Made by a program: the position numbers and the translations under genes. A stretch of 6,115 bases of DNA, taken from assembly GCA_029820875.1 (NCBI GenBank), contig JALGUK010000188.1:1-6115 (forward strand), in the 5' to 3' direction. Shown in pieces: positions 1 through 5,402 of this stretch (positions within the stretch are counted from its first letter, which is position 1; every line of letters begins with the position of its first letter). Source of the stretch: Candidatus Zipacnadia bacterium. GTDB lineage: Bacteria; Armatimonadota; UBA5377; JALGUK01. Below the pieces are notes generated by a model. The model was given only the letters and a program-made list of their open reading frames with translations, ran no database searches and was not told the origin of the DNA.

Positions 1-1396
1 TTGAAAACACCGCTGCGTGCTCGATGGCGTTTTCCATCTCCCGCACATTTCCAGGCCAGGGATAGTTGAGGAGGTAGTCCAGACAGGTGGCGTCGAGCCG
101 CAACGTGGGCATCTTGAGCCTTCGCGAAAACTTCCTCGTGAAGTAACGCGCAAGCAGAAGAATGTCCTCGCGCCTTTCCCGCAGCGGCGGCACTCTGATT
201 TCTATGACACGCAGACGGTATAGGAGGTCCTCGCGGAACCGCCCTTCAGCTACGGCTTGGTCCAGGTCGCGGTTCGTCGCTGCAAGAACTCGCACGTCTA
301 TTTTCCTCGGAAGGTTCTCCCCGAGGCGAGTAATTTCCCTTTCCTGAAGTACCCGAAGCAACTTGGTCTGGGTTGCTGGCGATATATCGCCGATCTCATC
401 GAGCAGAATCGTGCCGCCTCGCGCCTCCTCGAAAAGACCGACCCGGTCCGCTATGGCGCCCGTGAACGCGCCTGCCTTGTGGCCGAACAGCTCGCTTTCG
501 AGGAGCGTCTCCGGCAGTGCTCCGCAGTTCACCGCCAGGAACGTCCCGCGCGCCCGGTGCGACCGCTCGTGGATATAGCGCGCAAGGAGATCCTTCCCCG
601 TTCCGGTTTCGCCTGTGATCAGCACCGATGTGTCGAAAGGTGCAGCGCGCAATGCCAGATCAAGCGTGCGGCGGAACGACTCGCTTCGGACCTCGATGAA
701 TGGCGCGTGGTTCCCTTCCAGCTTCGCTATGCGTCGTCGCTGGCGCGCCAGTTCGCGCGTCTTCCGCTTCAGTTCCTCTGTCAGAGCGAGAACCTTGCCC
801 TGGATATCGTCCGTCTTGAAGTAAAGCATGTGGGGCTTCAGATCAGGTCCCCACGAGGCTTCATCTTTGCCTACCGCCGTGCACACACGATGCCCCATTC
901 CCCGGCACTTCTCCTCGACGAAGAAAACGTTCCGATCGAGGACGAAGCTGGCGTAGCCGCTGGCATAGCCGACGAGCATCCAACAGATAGGGGCACTCGA
1001 CCGGCCAAACGCCTTCAGGTGTTCCTCGACTTCGCCAGATTCGTGCCAGACGACCTCCATATGGAAGCGAGTGCCGTTTTCATCCATATCGAGCCTCTTG
1101 ACAACTGTTCGGCAAACGCCCTGAAGGGTGTGCATCCGTGGTCCGGCCATTAGCCATTCGCGCCGGTTGTCCCATGAAAAAATGCGCTTCATCGCCGCCG
1201 CGTCGGCACGGCCCCAAAAATATCCGAAACGCGTGAGAATGCGTCGCGCTTGCTCCATACCGACCATTTCGACCAGGTCGTTTCGGAACTGAGCGAAGGC
1301 ATCGATTGAATGAAGGACAAGGCGACGACCGTGCAGGTTGATGGTCCCCTCCCCGAACACGACCAGCTCCTGGAGGCGAAGATCCTGTGCTTTCAT
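1..1396 (-). CDS. Sigma-54-dependent transcriptional activator, XylR/DmpR/MopR type (partial, C-terminus outside window)
   Basis: This cytoplasmic activator opens RpoN promoters in response to a small effector. About 465 residues are present. Residues 10-125 match the XylR_N sensor (AGPRMH at 84-89, W117). Residues 130-190 are a V4R segment with GYASGYASF at 143-151 and C138, E161, C164 and C172. Residues 200-230 form a charged, coiled-coil-like B linker. The AAA+ domain starts near 235, with Walker A GETGTGKD (262-269), the sigma-54 contact loop GAFTGA (309-314) and Walker B LLDE ending at D333-E334; NYPWPGNVREMENAIEHA lies close to the edge. The Fis-type HTH must lie beyond position 1. The ATG at 1396 is preceded by AAAGG and sits where DmpR-like proteins begin; no other in-frame start fits. 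It is divergent from the M20-kinase operon and is its obvious candidate regulator. The sensor spacing equals that of MopR, suggesting an aromatic effector, but the ligand is not proven. Confidence 0.95.
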   Translation of the reverse strand, partial: MKAQDLRLQELVVFGEGTINLHGRRLVLHSIDAFAQFRNDLVEMVGMEQARRILTRFGYFWGRADAAAMKRIFSWDNRREWLMAGPRMHTLQGVCRTVVKRLDMDENGTRFHMEVVWHESGEVEEHLKAFGRSSAPICWMLVGYASGYASFVLDRNVFFVEEKCRGMGHRVCTAVGKDEASWGPDLKPHMLYFKTDDIQGKVLALTEELKRKTRELARQRRRIAKLEGNHAPFIEVRSESFRRTLDLALRAAPFDTSVLITGETGTGKDLLARYIHERSHRARGTFLAVNCGALPETLLESELFGHKAGAFTGAIADRVGLFEEARGGTILLDEIGDISPATQTKLLRVLQEREITRLGENLPRKIDVRVLAATNRDLDQAVAEGRFREDLLYRLRVIEIRVPPLRERREDILLLARYFTRKFSRRLKMPTLRLDATCLDYLLNYPWPGNVREMENAIEHAAVFS

Positions 1397-1404
1397 GGAT
1401 AGCC

Positions 1405-1419
1405 TTTCATAATGGAAAT
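1405..1419. promoter_or_regulatory. Second, imperfect TTTCAT-type operator (site 2)
   Basis: TTTCATAATGGAAAT repeats the half-site of the neighbouring palindrome. The TTTCAT elements begin at 1405 and 1425, exactly 20 bp apart (about two helical turns), so both sites face the same side of the DNA. The right arm carries one extra base compared with site 1. Paired enhancer sites are usual for oligomeric sigma-54 activators. This site also covers the ribosome binding region of the activator gene. Confidence 0.5.
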
Positions 1420-1421
1420 CT

Positions 1422-1440
1422 ATATTTCATTATGAAATAT
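1422..1440. promoter_or_regulatory. Perfect 19-bp palindrome, probable upstream activating sequence/operator (site 1)
   Basis: ATATTTCATTATGAAATAT is a perfect inverted repeat with 9-bp arms around a central T. Its centre (1431) is about 113 bp upstream of the start site predicted for the -24/-12 promoter, a typical distance for a sigma-54 enhancer site. It is AT-rich in an otherwise GC-rich region. The likely binder is the divergent activator, but its DNA-binding domain is outside the window. The sequence also resembles operators of some IclR-family regulators, so another protein is possible. Confidence 0.7.
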
Positions 1441-1457
1441 CTGCCTGCGCCCGTCAA
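1429..1457 (-). promoter_or_regulatory. Sigma-70-like promoter of the sigma-54 activator gene
   Basis: On the minus strand a -35 box TTGACG (1457-1452) is followed, after exactly 17 bp, by a -10 box CATAAT (1434-1429). Each matches the consensus at five of six bases. Transcription would start near 1422, giving a leader of about 25 nt before the ATG at 1396. The -10 box lies at the centre of the palindrome at 1422-1440, so whatever binds there should block this promoter. Negative autoregulation of this kind is known for XylR-type regulators. Confidence 0.6.
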
Positions 1458-1500
1458 GCCGGCCTGAAATCACGGAACCTCTTGCAAAAGGGCTTGTTGC

Positions 1501-1517
1501 GTCGCGGCTCGCGCGAC
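1501..1517. repeat. Inverted repeat GTCGCG-N5-CGCGAC next to the -24 element
   Basis: GTCGCG (1501-1506) and CGCGAC (1512-1517) are perfect reverse complements separated by five bases. The repeat ends at the first base of the sigma-54 promoter, so it is not in the predicted transcript and would act, if at all, as a protein-binding site. In GC-rich DNA a 6-bp match can be chance. Confidence 0.3.
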
Positions 1518-1533
1518 CGGTACGGTGATTGCT
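1517..1533 (+). promoter_or_regulatory. Sigma-54 (-24/-12) promoter of the M20-kinase operon
   Basis: CCGGTACGGTGATTGCT matches the RpoN consensus YTGGCACGRNNNTTGCW at all defined positions but two (C for T just before GG, and T for C just after it). It keeps the invariant GG (1519-1520) and GC (1531-1532) with ten bases between them. Transcription should start near 1543-1545, leaving about 45 nt of leader before the ATG at 1590. It faces away from a sigma-54 activator gene and lies about 100 bp downstream of paired operator-like sites. Confidence 0.75.
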
Positions 1534-1574
1534 CTTGTCCCTATGAAGAAACGCTTAGCTTTGGGCTTTTCATG

Positions 1575-1580
1575 AGAGGA
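1575..1580 (+). promoter_or_regulatory. Ribosome binding site that sets the M20 start
   Basis: AGAGGA lies 9 nt before the ATG at 1590 and supports that start over the in-frame ATG at 1572 and the TTG at 1482. The TTG lies upstream of the predicted transcription start and so could not be used from the sigma-54 promoter. Confidence 0.7.
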
Positions 1581-1589
1581 AATCAGGCC

Positions 1590-2810
1590 ATGTACCGGAT
1601 ATTGCGTTCTAAGACGGACGGACTAGCAGAAGACGTCGTCTCGCTGGCACAGGATCTTGTCCGGATAAAGGGACTCAGCTCGGAGGAAGAGCTGGTGGCT
1701 GACTGTGTGGAGCGAGCCTTCCGCGATTTGGGGTACGACCGGGTCGTCCGCGATTCATACGGAAACGTCCTCGGGATCATTCATGGCCGCACGGGTGAAT
1801 CGACCCTGTTGTTGTGCTCCCATCTCGATACGGCATCCCCCGGGAACCTCCACGACTGGGCCGGTTCACCATGGCGAGCCGAGATCACCAACGGCCAGTT
1901 GCACGGTCTCGGTGCGGCCGACTGTAAGAGCGGCCTCGCGGCGCAGATTTATACAGGCGCGTTGCTCAAGCGCAGTCTTCTTCCCCTGGACGGAAGCCTC
2001 ATCGTTGCGGCAACGGTTATGCAGGAAGAGGGGCACAGCACAGGCGTGCGCGAATTGATGAAGGAAACCCTGCCGTCGCTCGAAATGAGGCCCAATTGGG
2101 CGATCCTGGGAGAGCCCACGAACCTTGGATTATACTATGGCCATGAGGGGTGGGTCGAACTATTCGTCTGCGTCGAATCCCCCAATCCGTTCCAGGTAGA
2201 CGATGCAGCCGAGGCTATTTTCGAAACGCTCAACGCGAGACGCAACCATGAAAATGAATACGAGTATTTGTTGGTCCGGCCGCCGCGAATCGAACGGACT
2301 GAGCCCGAAAGGCGCGCCATCATTCCGATCGACCGCCGCCTGCGCCCGGGCGAAGCGGTCGAAGCGGTGATACATGAAATCGGCCTTACCGCAGTGGCTA
2401 CGGCCAGGTCTGCCGGGGGGGTTGCTGTAGACACCGCTGTCCGTCAGACCACGCGCCGCGCGTACACCGGCCGAGGCACCCTTGTGCGCCACGTAACGAA
2501 CGCATGGTCCACCGATCCCTTCAGCCCGCTCATGGAACGAGCACGGCACGCACTGGCGGCTGCTGAGCTGCCAGTGCGGCCCGGTAAGTGGGAACTCGGA
2601 CGTCTCGGGATGGGGACGGCCGGCGGCGTACTACTTCAGGAGTTCGGTATCCCCACACTCGGCTACGGTCCCGGCGACGAGGCTGTCGCACATAGGCCAA
2701 ACGAATACGTCGAGGTGGAAAACATCGTCAAAGCGCTCTACGGGACGGCCGTGATCGCTCACAGCTTGATCGGCGTCCCGGTGTACGGCTGGACGTCGGA
2801 GGATATTTAG
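1590..2810 (+). CDS. M20/ArgE-DapE-type metallohydrolase, YgeY-like, with shortened lid domain
   Basis: The 406-residue product belongs to the M20 metallopeptidase/amidohydrolase superfamily, cytoplasmic di-zinc enzymes that cleave amide bonds of N-acyl amino acids, dipeptides and similar substrates. Visible metal and catalytic residues are H78 and D80 in SHLDT, D111 in AADCKSG, E146 and E147 in QEEG, E175 in GEPTN and H368 in AHRPNEYV, so the active site looks intact. The arrangement, including GEPTN followed by GHEGWVE, recalls the YgeY/DapE branch. The dimerisation/lid domain (about 188-305) is odd: the usual G-x-x-x-H-x-S-x-P-x-x-G-x-N-A-I motif is replaced by SPNPFQVDDAAEAI, losing its His, and the stretch before DRRLRPGE is also short. 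It is the first gene of the sigma-54 operon, 13 bp before the kinase gene. The substrate cannot be named. Family assignment is secure; the YgeY-like subgroup is only likely. Confidence 0.88.
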   Translation: MYRILRSKTDGLAEDVVSLAQDLVRIKGLSSEEELVADCVERAFRDLGYDRVVRDSYGNVLGIIHGRTGESTLLLCSHLDTASPGNLHDWAGSPWRAEITNGQLHGLGAADCKSGLAAQIYTGALLKRSLLPLDGSLIVAATVMQEEGHSTGVRELMKETLPSLEMRPNWAILGEPTNLGLYYGHEGWVELFVCVESPNPFQVDDAAEAIFETLNARRNHENEYEYLLVRPPRIERTEPERRAIIPIDRRLRPGEAVEAVIHEIGLTAVATARSAGGVAVDTAVRQTTRRAYTGRGTLVRHVTNAWSTDPFSPLMERARHALAAAELPVRPGKWELGRLGMGTAGGVLLQEFGIPTLGYGPGDEAVAHRPNEYVEVENIVKALYGTAVIAHSLIGVPVYGWTSEDI

Positions 2811-2823
2811 GATTGATAAAGAC

Positions 2824-4056
2824 ATGGACGTGCTCGTTTTCAACTGTGGCAGTTCGTCGCTCAAGTACCGCCTCGTTCGCATGCCAGAGGAGCGTGAACT
2901 TATCGGCGGCGAGGCGCAGAGAGTGGGACCCAGGACAACCGAACCTCCGGCTATTTTACATAGTGTGAACGGACGGGTAGAGAAACATGCAGCGATCATG
3001 CCGGACCACGCCTCCGCATTCGAGCAGATCATGAAACTTCTGATGCGGGAGCGCGACATGCTGCCCGATGTCATCGCCCACCGTGTGGTCCACGGCGGTG
3101 GGATATTCTCCCGCAGCGTGCTCATTAACGAAAACACCCTCGCTGCCTTGGAATCTATCAAGAGCATGGCTCCGATTCACAACCCGCCGGCCACGAACCT
3201 CATCCGCGCGTGCCGCGAGCGCTACCCCGATCTCCCCCAGGTTGCCGCGTTCGATACGGCCTTTCATGCAACGATCCCCGACTATGCGCGGACCTATGCG
3301 CTGCCCCGGGAGATTAGGGAGCGCTTTGGCGTCCGCAAGTACGGGTTCCACGGCATCAGCCACCAGTACGTAACCGCCGAGGCGGCTCGGTTCCTCGGCA
3401 AAGCGATCGAAAAGTTCAGCGGCGTCAGTTGCCACCTGGGCAGCGGCGGCGCGAGCCTGTGTGCTGTGGTAAACGGACAGTCCGTGGATAATACGATGGG
3501 TTACTCCCCGCTACAGGGACTGCTCATGAGTACACGCTGCGGGGATATCGATCCGGCCGTGGTGCTCCGCATGCTCGGCAGCGCCGCATATGACCGCGTG
3601 ACGGTCGAGCAAATACTGAACAAGAACAGCGGTGTGTTGGGACTCTCGGGCTTGTCGGCCGACATCCGCGACGTACTCGCAGCGGTCGAGAACGCGACGG
3701 ATAGGGATGAACGACTGGCGCGCGTCTGCCAAACCTACCTCTGGCGAATACGCAAATATCTGGGGGCATATCTGACAGTCGTAGGTGACGCTGACGCGGT
3801 CATTTTCACCGACACGGTCGGGGAACTTGTCCATGAGGTGCGCTGGGCCGTGTGCGCGGACATGGACGCGTTTGGGCTTCGGATCGACCCCGAACGGAAT
3901 CGCACCCAGACGAAGTATCCCGCGGATATCGCGGCTGCCGACAGTCGTGTTCGCATCCTCGTGATCCCAACGAACGAGGAACTGGCAATCGCTCGGGAAG
4001 CCTATCGCTTGCTCGAAGGCGTTGCGTCCCGCAAGGAAGGAAAAACTGCGAAGTGA
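2824..4056 (+). CDS. Acetate kinase family carboxylate kinase (AckA-like, variant active-site loops)
   Basis: The 410-residue protein has full acetate-kinase length. Enzymes of this ASKHA-fold family interconvert a carboxylate plus ATP and the acyl phosphate plus ADP in the cytoplasm. Conserved landmarks are N7 in FNCGSSSLK, R87 in HRVVHGG, H119 in APIHNPP, D144 in FDTAFH, H176 and H180 in YGFHGISH, R238 in STRCGDIDP and E385/E386 in NEELAIARE. These correspond to the substrate-binding and catalytic Asn, Arg, His, Asp, His, Arg and Glu of known acetate kinases, so activity is expected. Two loops deviate: the usual HLGNGAS is HLGSGGAS (204-211), and the adenosine-loop motif GIGEN is TVGEL (331-335). 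These suggest an altered substrate or nucleotide preference. The start has AGGA 11 nt upstream. Its stop overlaps the start of a degenerate paralogue. A propionate- or butyrate-type kinase is possible, so I give no gene symbol. Confidence 0.88.
   Translation: MDVLVFNCGSSSLKYRLVRMPEERELIGGEAQRVGPRTTEPPAILHSVNGRVEKHAAIMPDHASAFEQIMKLLMRERDMLPDVIAHRVVHGGGIFSRSVLINENTLAALESIKSMAPIHNPPATNLIRACRERYPDLPQVAAFDTAFHATIPDYARTYALPREIRERFGVRKYGFHGISHQYVTAEAARFLGKAIEKFSGVSCHLGSGGASLCAVVNGQSVDNTMGYSPLQGLLMSTRCGDIDPAVVLRMLGSAAYDRVTVEQILNKNSGVLGLSGLSADIRDVLAAVENATDRDERLARVCQTYLWRIRKYLGAYLTVVGDADAVIFTDTVGELVHEVRWAVCADMDAFGLRIDPERNRTQTKYPADIAAADSRVRILVIPTNEELAIAREAYRLLEGVASRKEGKTAK
4033..4041 (+). promoter_or_regulatory. 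Ribosome binding site inside the kinase gene, sets the GTG start at 4053
   Basis: AAGGAAGGA lies at the end of the kinase gene, 11 nt before a GTG at 4053. That GTG overlaps the kinase stop codon (GTGA at 4053-4056). This is a classic translational-coupling arrangement. It shows why the long upstream extension of this reading frame to 3852 is not coding. Confidence 0.6.
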
Positions 4057-5150
4057 ACACGCTCGTCATCACATGCAAACCGTATCGGCTCCAAGGTACG
4101 TTCCTGTCGGGGGGCCAGGTACTCGCGCGGACTGAGATGGGGGGCTCCGCGGCGACGTCGGATACGCAAGCCAACCTTGCCGCGGCGAGAGAGCAACTCT
4201 CCAGTCAGGCCTCCGCCGGAAGCACGCCGGACTTCATCGCTATCCGTTCCCCGGTGGGTGTGCCCCGCATGAAAGGTGCAGCGCCGATCACGGACGCCAT
4301 CGTGGCGGAAATCGACAGATTGATCCCATCAGCCCCTCTGCATCTGCCGCAGGTGCTCGCTGCCATCGCCGAAGCGGCAGCAACCTGGCCAAAGGTCCCG
4401 CTCTTCCTCGTCTCTGATACGGCATTCTTCGCAGACCTTCCCGCGCGTGAGCGTACGTATGGTCTCGATCCCACCCTTGCAGCCCGATTCGGAGAGCGTC
4501 GCACGGGGTATCACGGTCTCTTTCATGAGGCGGCGTGCCGCTTCGTGAGAAAAGCCCTTCGGAATCCGGAACCTCACAGAATCATCTCCATTTGCCTTGA
4601 ACCCAAACCCGAAACGGCCGCCGTTCTTAATAGTCGGCCCGTGATGGTAACCGGCGGCACCACTCCTATCGAGGGACTTCCCGGCGAGACGGTGTGTGGC
4701 GATATTGATCCTTCCCTCGTGCTCATGCTGGCTGAGAAACTGGACTGTGGACCAGAACGCATCAACGATATCCTGATGCGAGAAAGCGGGCTGCGCGGCC
4801 TCATCGGCCGAAAGGTGAAACTCGGCGACATCCTCAGCCATAATAATCCTACGTATCGTCAGGCGCGTGAAGTCTTTACCTATCGGGTTCTGCTGGCGTG
4901 CGGTGCCGCGGTTGCGGCGATGTCGGGCGTGGACGCCCTCGTCTTCTCCGGACGATATGCGGAAACGGCGCGCGACATCGCGCCGTGGCTGGTCTCGCGC
5001 TTACGACGTGCCGCCGCTGGCGGCAAACGCCAACCGGAATGGCACCTCTTGACGGATCCTGTCGAGAAGATCGCCGCCGAGATGGCCGCCGTAGCATACT
5101 TGGCCTGGTCGATGAGCAGAAATAGACGCGAACCGTGTGTCCAAACTTAA
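4053..5150 (+). CDS. Degenerate acetate kinase paralogue (predicted pseudokinase, possible partner subunit)
   Basis: This 365-residue protein aligns along its whole length with the kinase encoded just upstream: SAPLHLPQ (93-100) with MAPIHNPP, SDTAFFADLP (121-130) with FDTAFHATIP, GYHGLFH (152-158) with GFHGISH, TPIEGL plus CGDIDP (204-220) with SPLQGL plus CGDIDP, and GVDALVFSG (292-300) with DADAVIFTD. Key positions are lost. The NCGSSSLK phosphate loop is replaced by TCKP, with about four residues missing. HLGSGGAS is replaced by LEPKPET. The Arg before CGDIDP is V214, the VGEL loop is YAET, and the Glu pair near the C-terminus is Pro-Val. R65, H97, D122 and H154 remain. The fold therefore looks kept while ATP and phosphate handling looks destroyed. 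The open frame and 4-bp overlap with the active gene argue for a functional product made in step with it, perhaps a heterodimer subunit or ligand sensor. It is about 45 residues shorter than its neighbour. Confidence 0.8.
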   Translation: MNTLVITCKPYRLQGTFLSGGQVLARTEMGGSAATSDTQANLAAAREQLSSQASAGSTPDFIAIRSPVGVPRMKGAAPITDAIVAEIDRLIPSAPLHLPQVLAAIAEAAATWPKVPLFLVSDTAFFADLPARERTYGLDPTLAARFGERRTGYHGLFHEAACRFVRKALRNPEPHRIISICLEPKPETAAVLNSRPVMVTGGTTPIEGLPGETVCGDIDPSLVLMLAEKLDCGPERINDILMRESGLRGLIGRKVKLGDILSHNNPTYRQAREVFTYRVLLACGAAVAAMSGVDALVFSGRYAETARDIAPWLVSRLRRAAAGGKRQPEWHLLTDPVEKIAAEMAAVAYLAWSMSRNRREPCVQT

Positions 5151-5178
5151 GCAGGCAGAAGGAGTGTCCGGGCCAATC

Positions 5179-5207
5179 TGGACGGTAGCCGTCGGTAGTC
5201 AAGTCCA
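5179..5207 (+). terminator. Weak hairpin region after the operon, doubtful terminator
   Basis: A small perfect stem GACGG-TAG-CCGTC (5181-5193) lies 30 bp after the operon stop, inside a possible outer pairing TGGAC/GTCCA (5179-5183 with 5203-5207). The two pairings share bases 5181-5183 and cannot both form fully. Only AAAA and a loose T-rich stretch follow, with no U-tract, so this is not a convincing intrinsic terminator. No better candidate is visible before the next promoter. Confidence 0.2.
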
Positions 5208-5270
5208 AAATGTTGTGTAATTTTGCATCCCCAGGGTTAAGCGCACAGCGACTCCGTCCGCACTATTGCG

Positions 5271-5299
5271 GTGTCATCAATGTGAGAGCCGGGTATAAT
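5271..5299 (+). promoter_or_regulatory. Sigma-70-like promoter for the CPBP gene
   Basis: A perfect -10 box TATAAT (5294-5299) follows a weaker -35 element GTGTCA (5271-5276, four of six matches) at 17 bp spacing. Transcription would begin near 5306, giving a leader of about 97 nt before the GTG at 5403. This suggests that the membrane-protein gene is not simply the fourth gene of the sigma-54 operon. Confidence 0.5.
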
Positions 5300-5324
5300 A
5301 CGTTGCCGGTTGCGGATGGCGTTT

Positions 5325-5349
5325 GAGGGCGTCGGGTGGTGGAGCCCTC
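5325..5349 (+). other. Possible 5' leader hairpin
   Basis: GAGGGC (5325-5330) pairs perfectly with GCCCTC (5344-5349) across a 13-nt loop in the predicted leader of the CPBP gene. No U-tract follows and no known riboswitch is recognised. It may be a leader structure or chance in GC-rich sequence. Confidence 0.25.
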
Positions 5350-5402
5350 CGCCGGGATTCCGTGATAGAATACGGGCCGCGCGGCCAAACGGAGCAGTGG
5401 AA

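Noticed and set aside
257..1153. 298-codon open frame on the plus strand
   Set aside because: It lies antisense to the sigma-54 activator, whose domains are clearly readable on the minus strand. The plus-strand translation shows no recognisable motif.
1474..1485. GG...TTGC resembling a second -24/-12 promoter
   Set aside because: Only eight bases separate GG and GC, whereas RpoN promoters need ten.
1543..1575. Ten-codon leader peptide (MKKRLALGFS) ahead of the M20 gene
   Set aside because: Its ATG falls at the predicted transcription start, it has no ribosome binding site, and it shows no attenuator structure.
1482..1589. N-terminal extension of the M20 protein from a TTG at 1482
   Set aside because: It crosses the -24/-12 promoter, has no good ribosome binding site and adds no family-like sequence. 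The ATG at 1590 has AGAGGA 9 nt upstream.
2631..3167. 178-codon minus-strand frame across the M20/kinase junction
   Set aside because: It is antisense to two well-supported genes and looks like no known protein; similar minus-strand frames at 2956-3435, 3806-4174 and 4329-4841 are shadows for the same reason.
3852..4052. Upstream extension of the pseudokinase reading frame
   Set aside because: It overlaps the end of the kinase gene out of frame, has low-complexity Arg/Ser-rich translation, and homology to acetate kinase begins at the GTG at 4053.
4053..5150. Second kinase as a decaying pseudogene
   Set aside because: The frame is intact over 365 codons, the fold landmarks and CGDIDP are kept, and it is translationally coupled to the active copy. 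Selective loss of catalytic loops fits a pseudoenzyme better than random decay.
5316..5402. In-frame ATG at 5316 as a longer start for the CPBP gene
   Set aside because: It lies only about 10 nt after the predicted transcription start, has no ribosome binding site, and would add a Pro/Arg-rich stretch unlike an N-terminal membrane segment.
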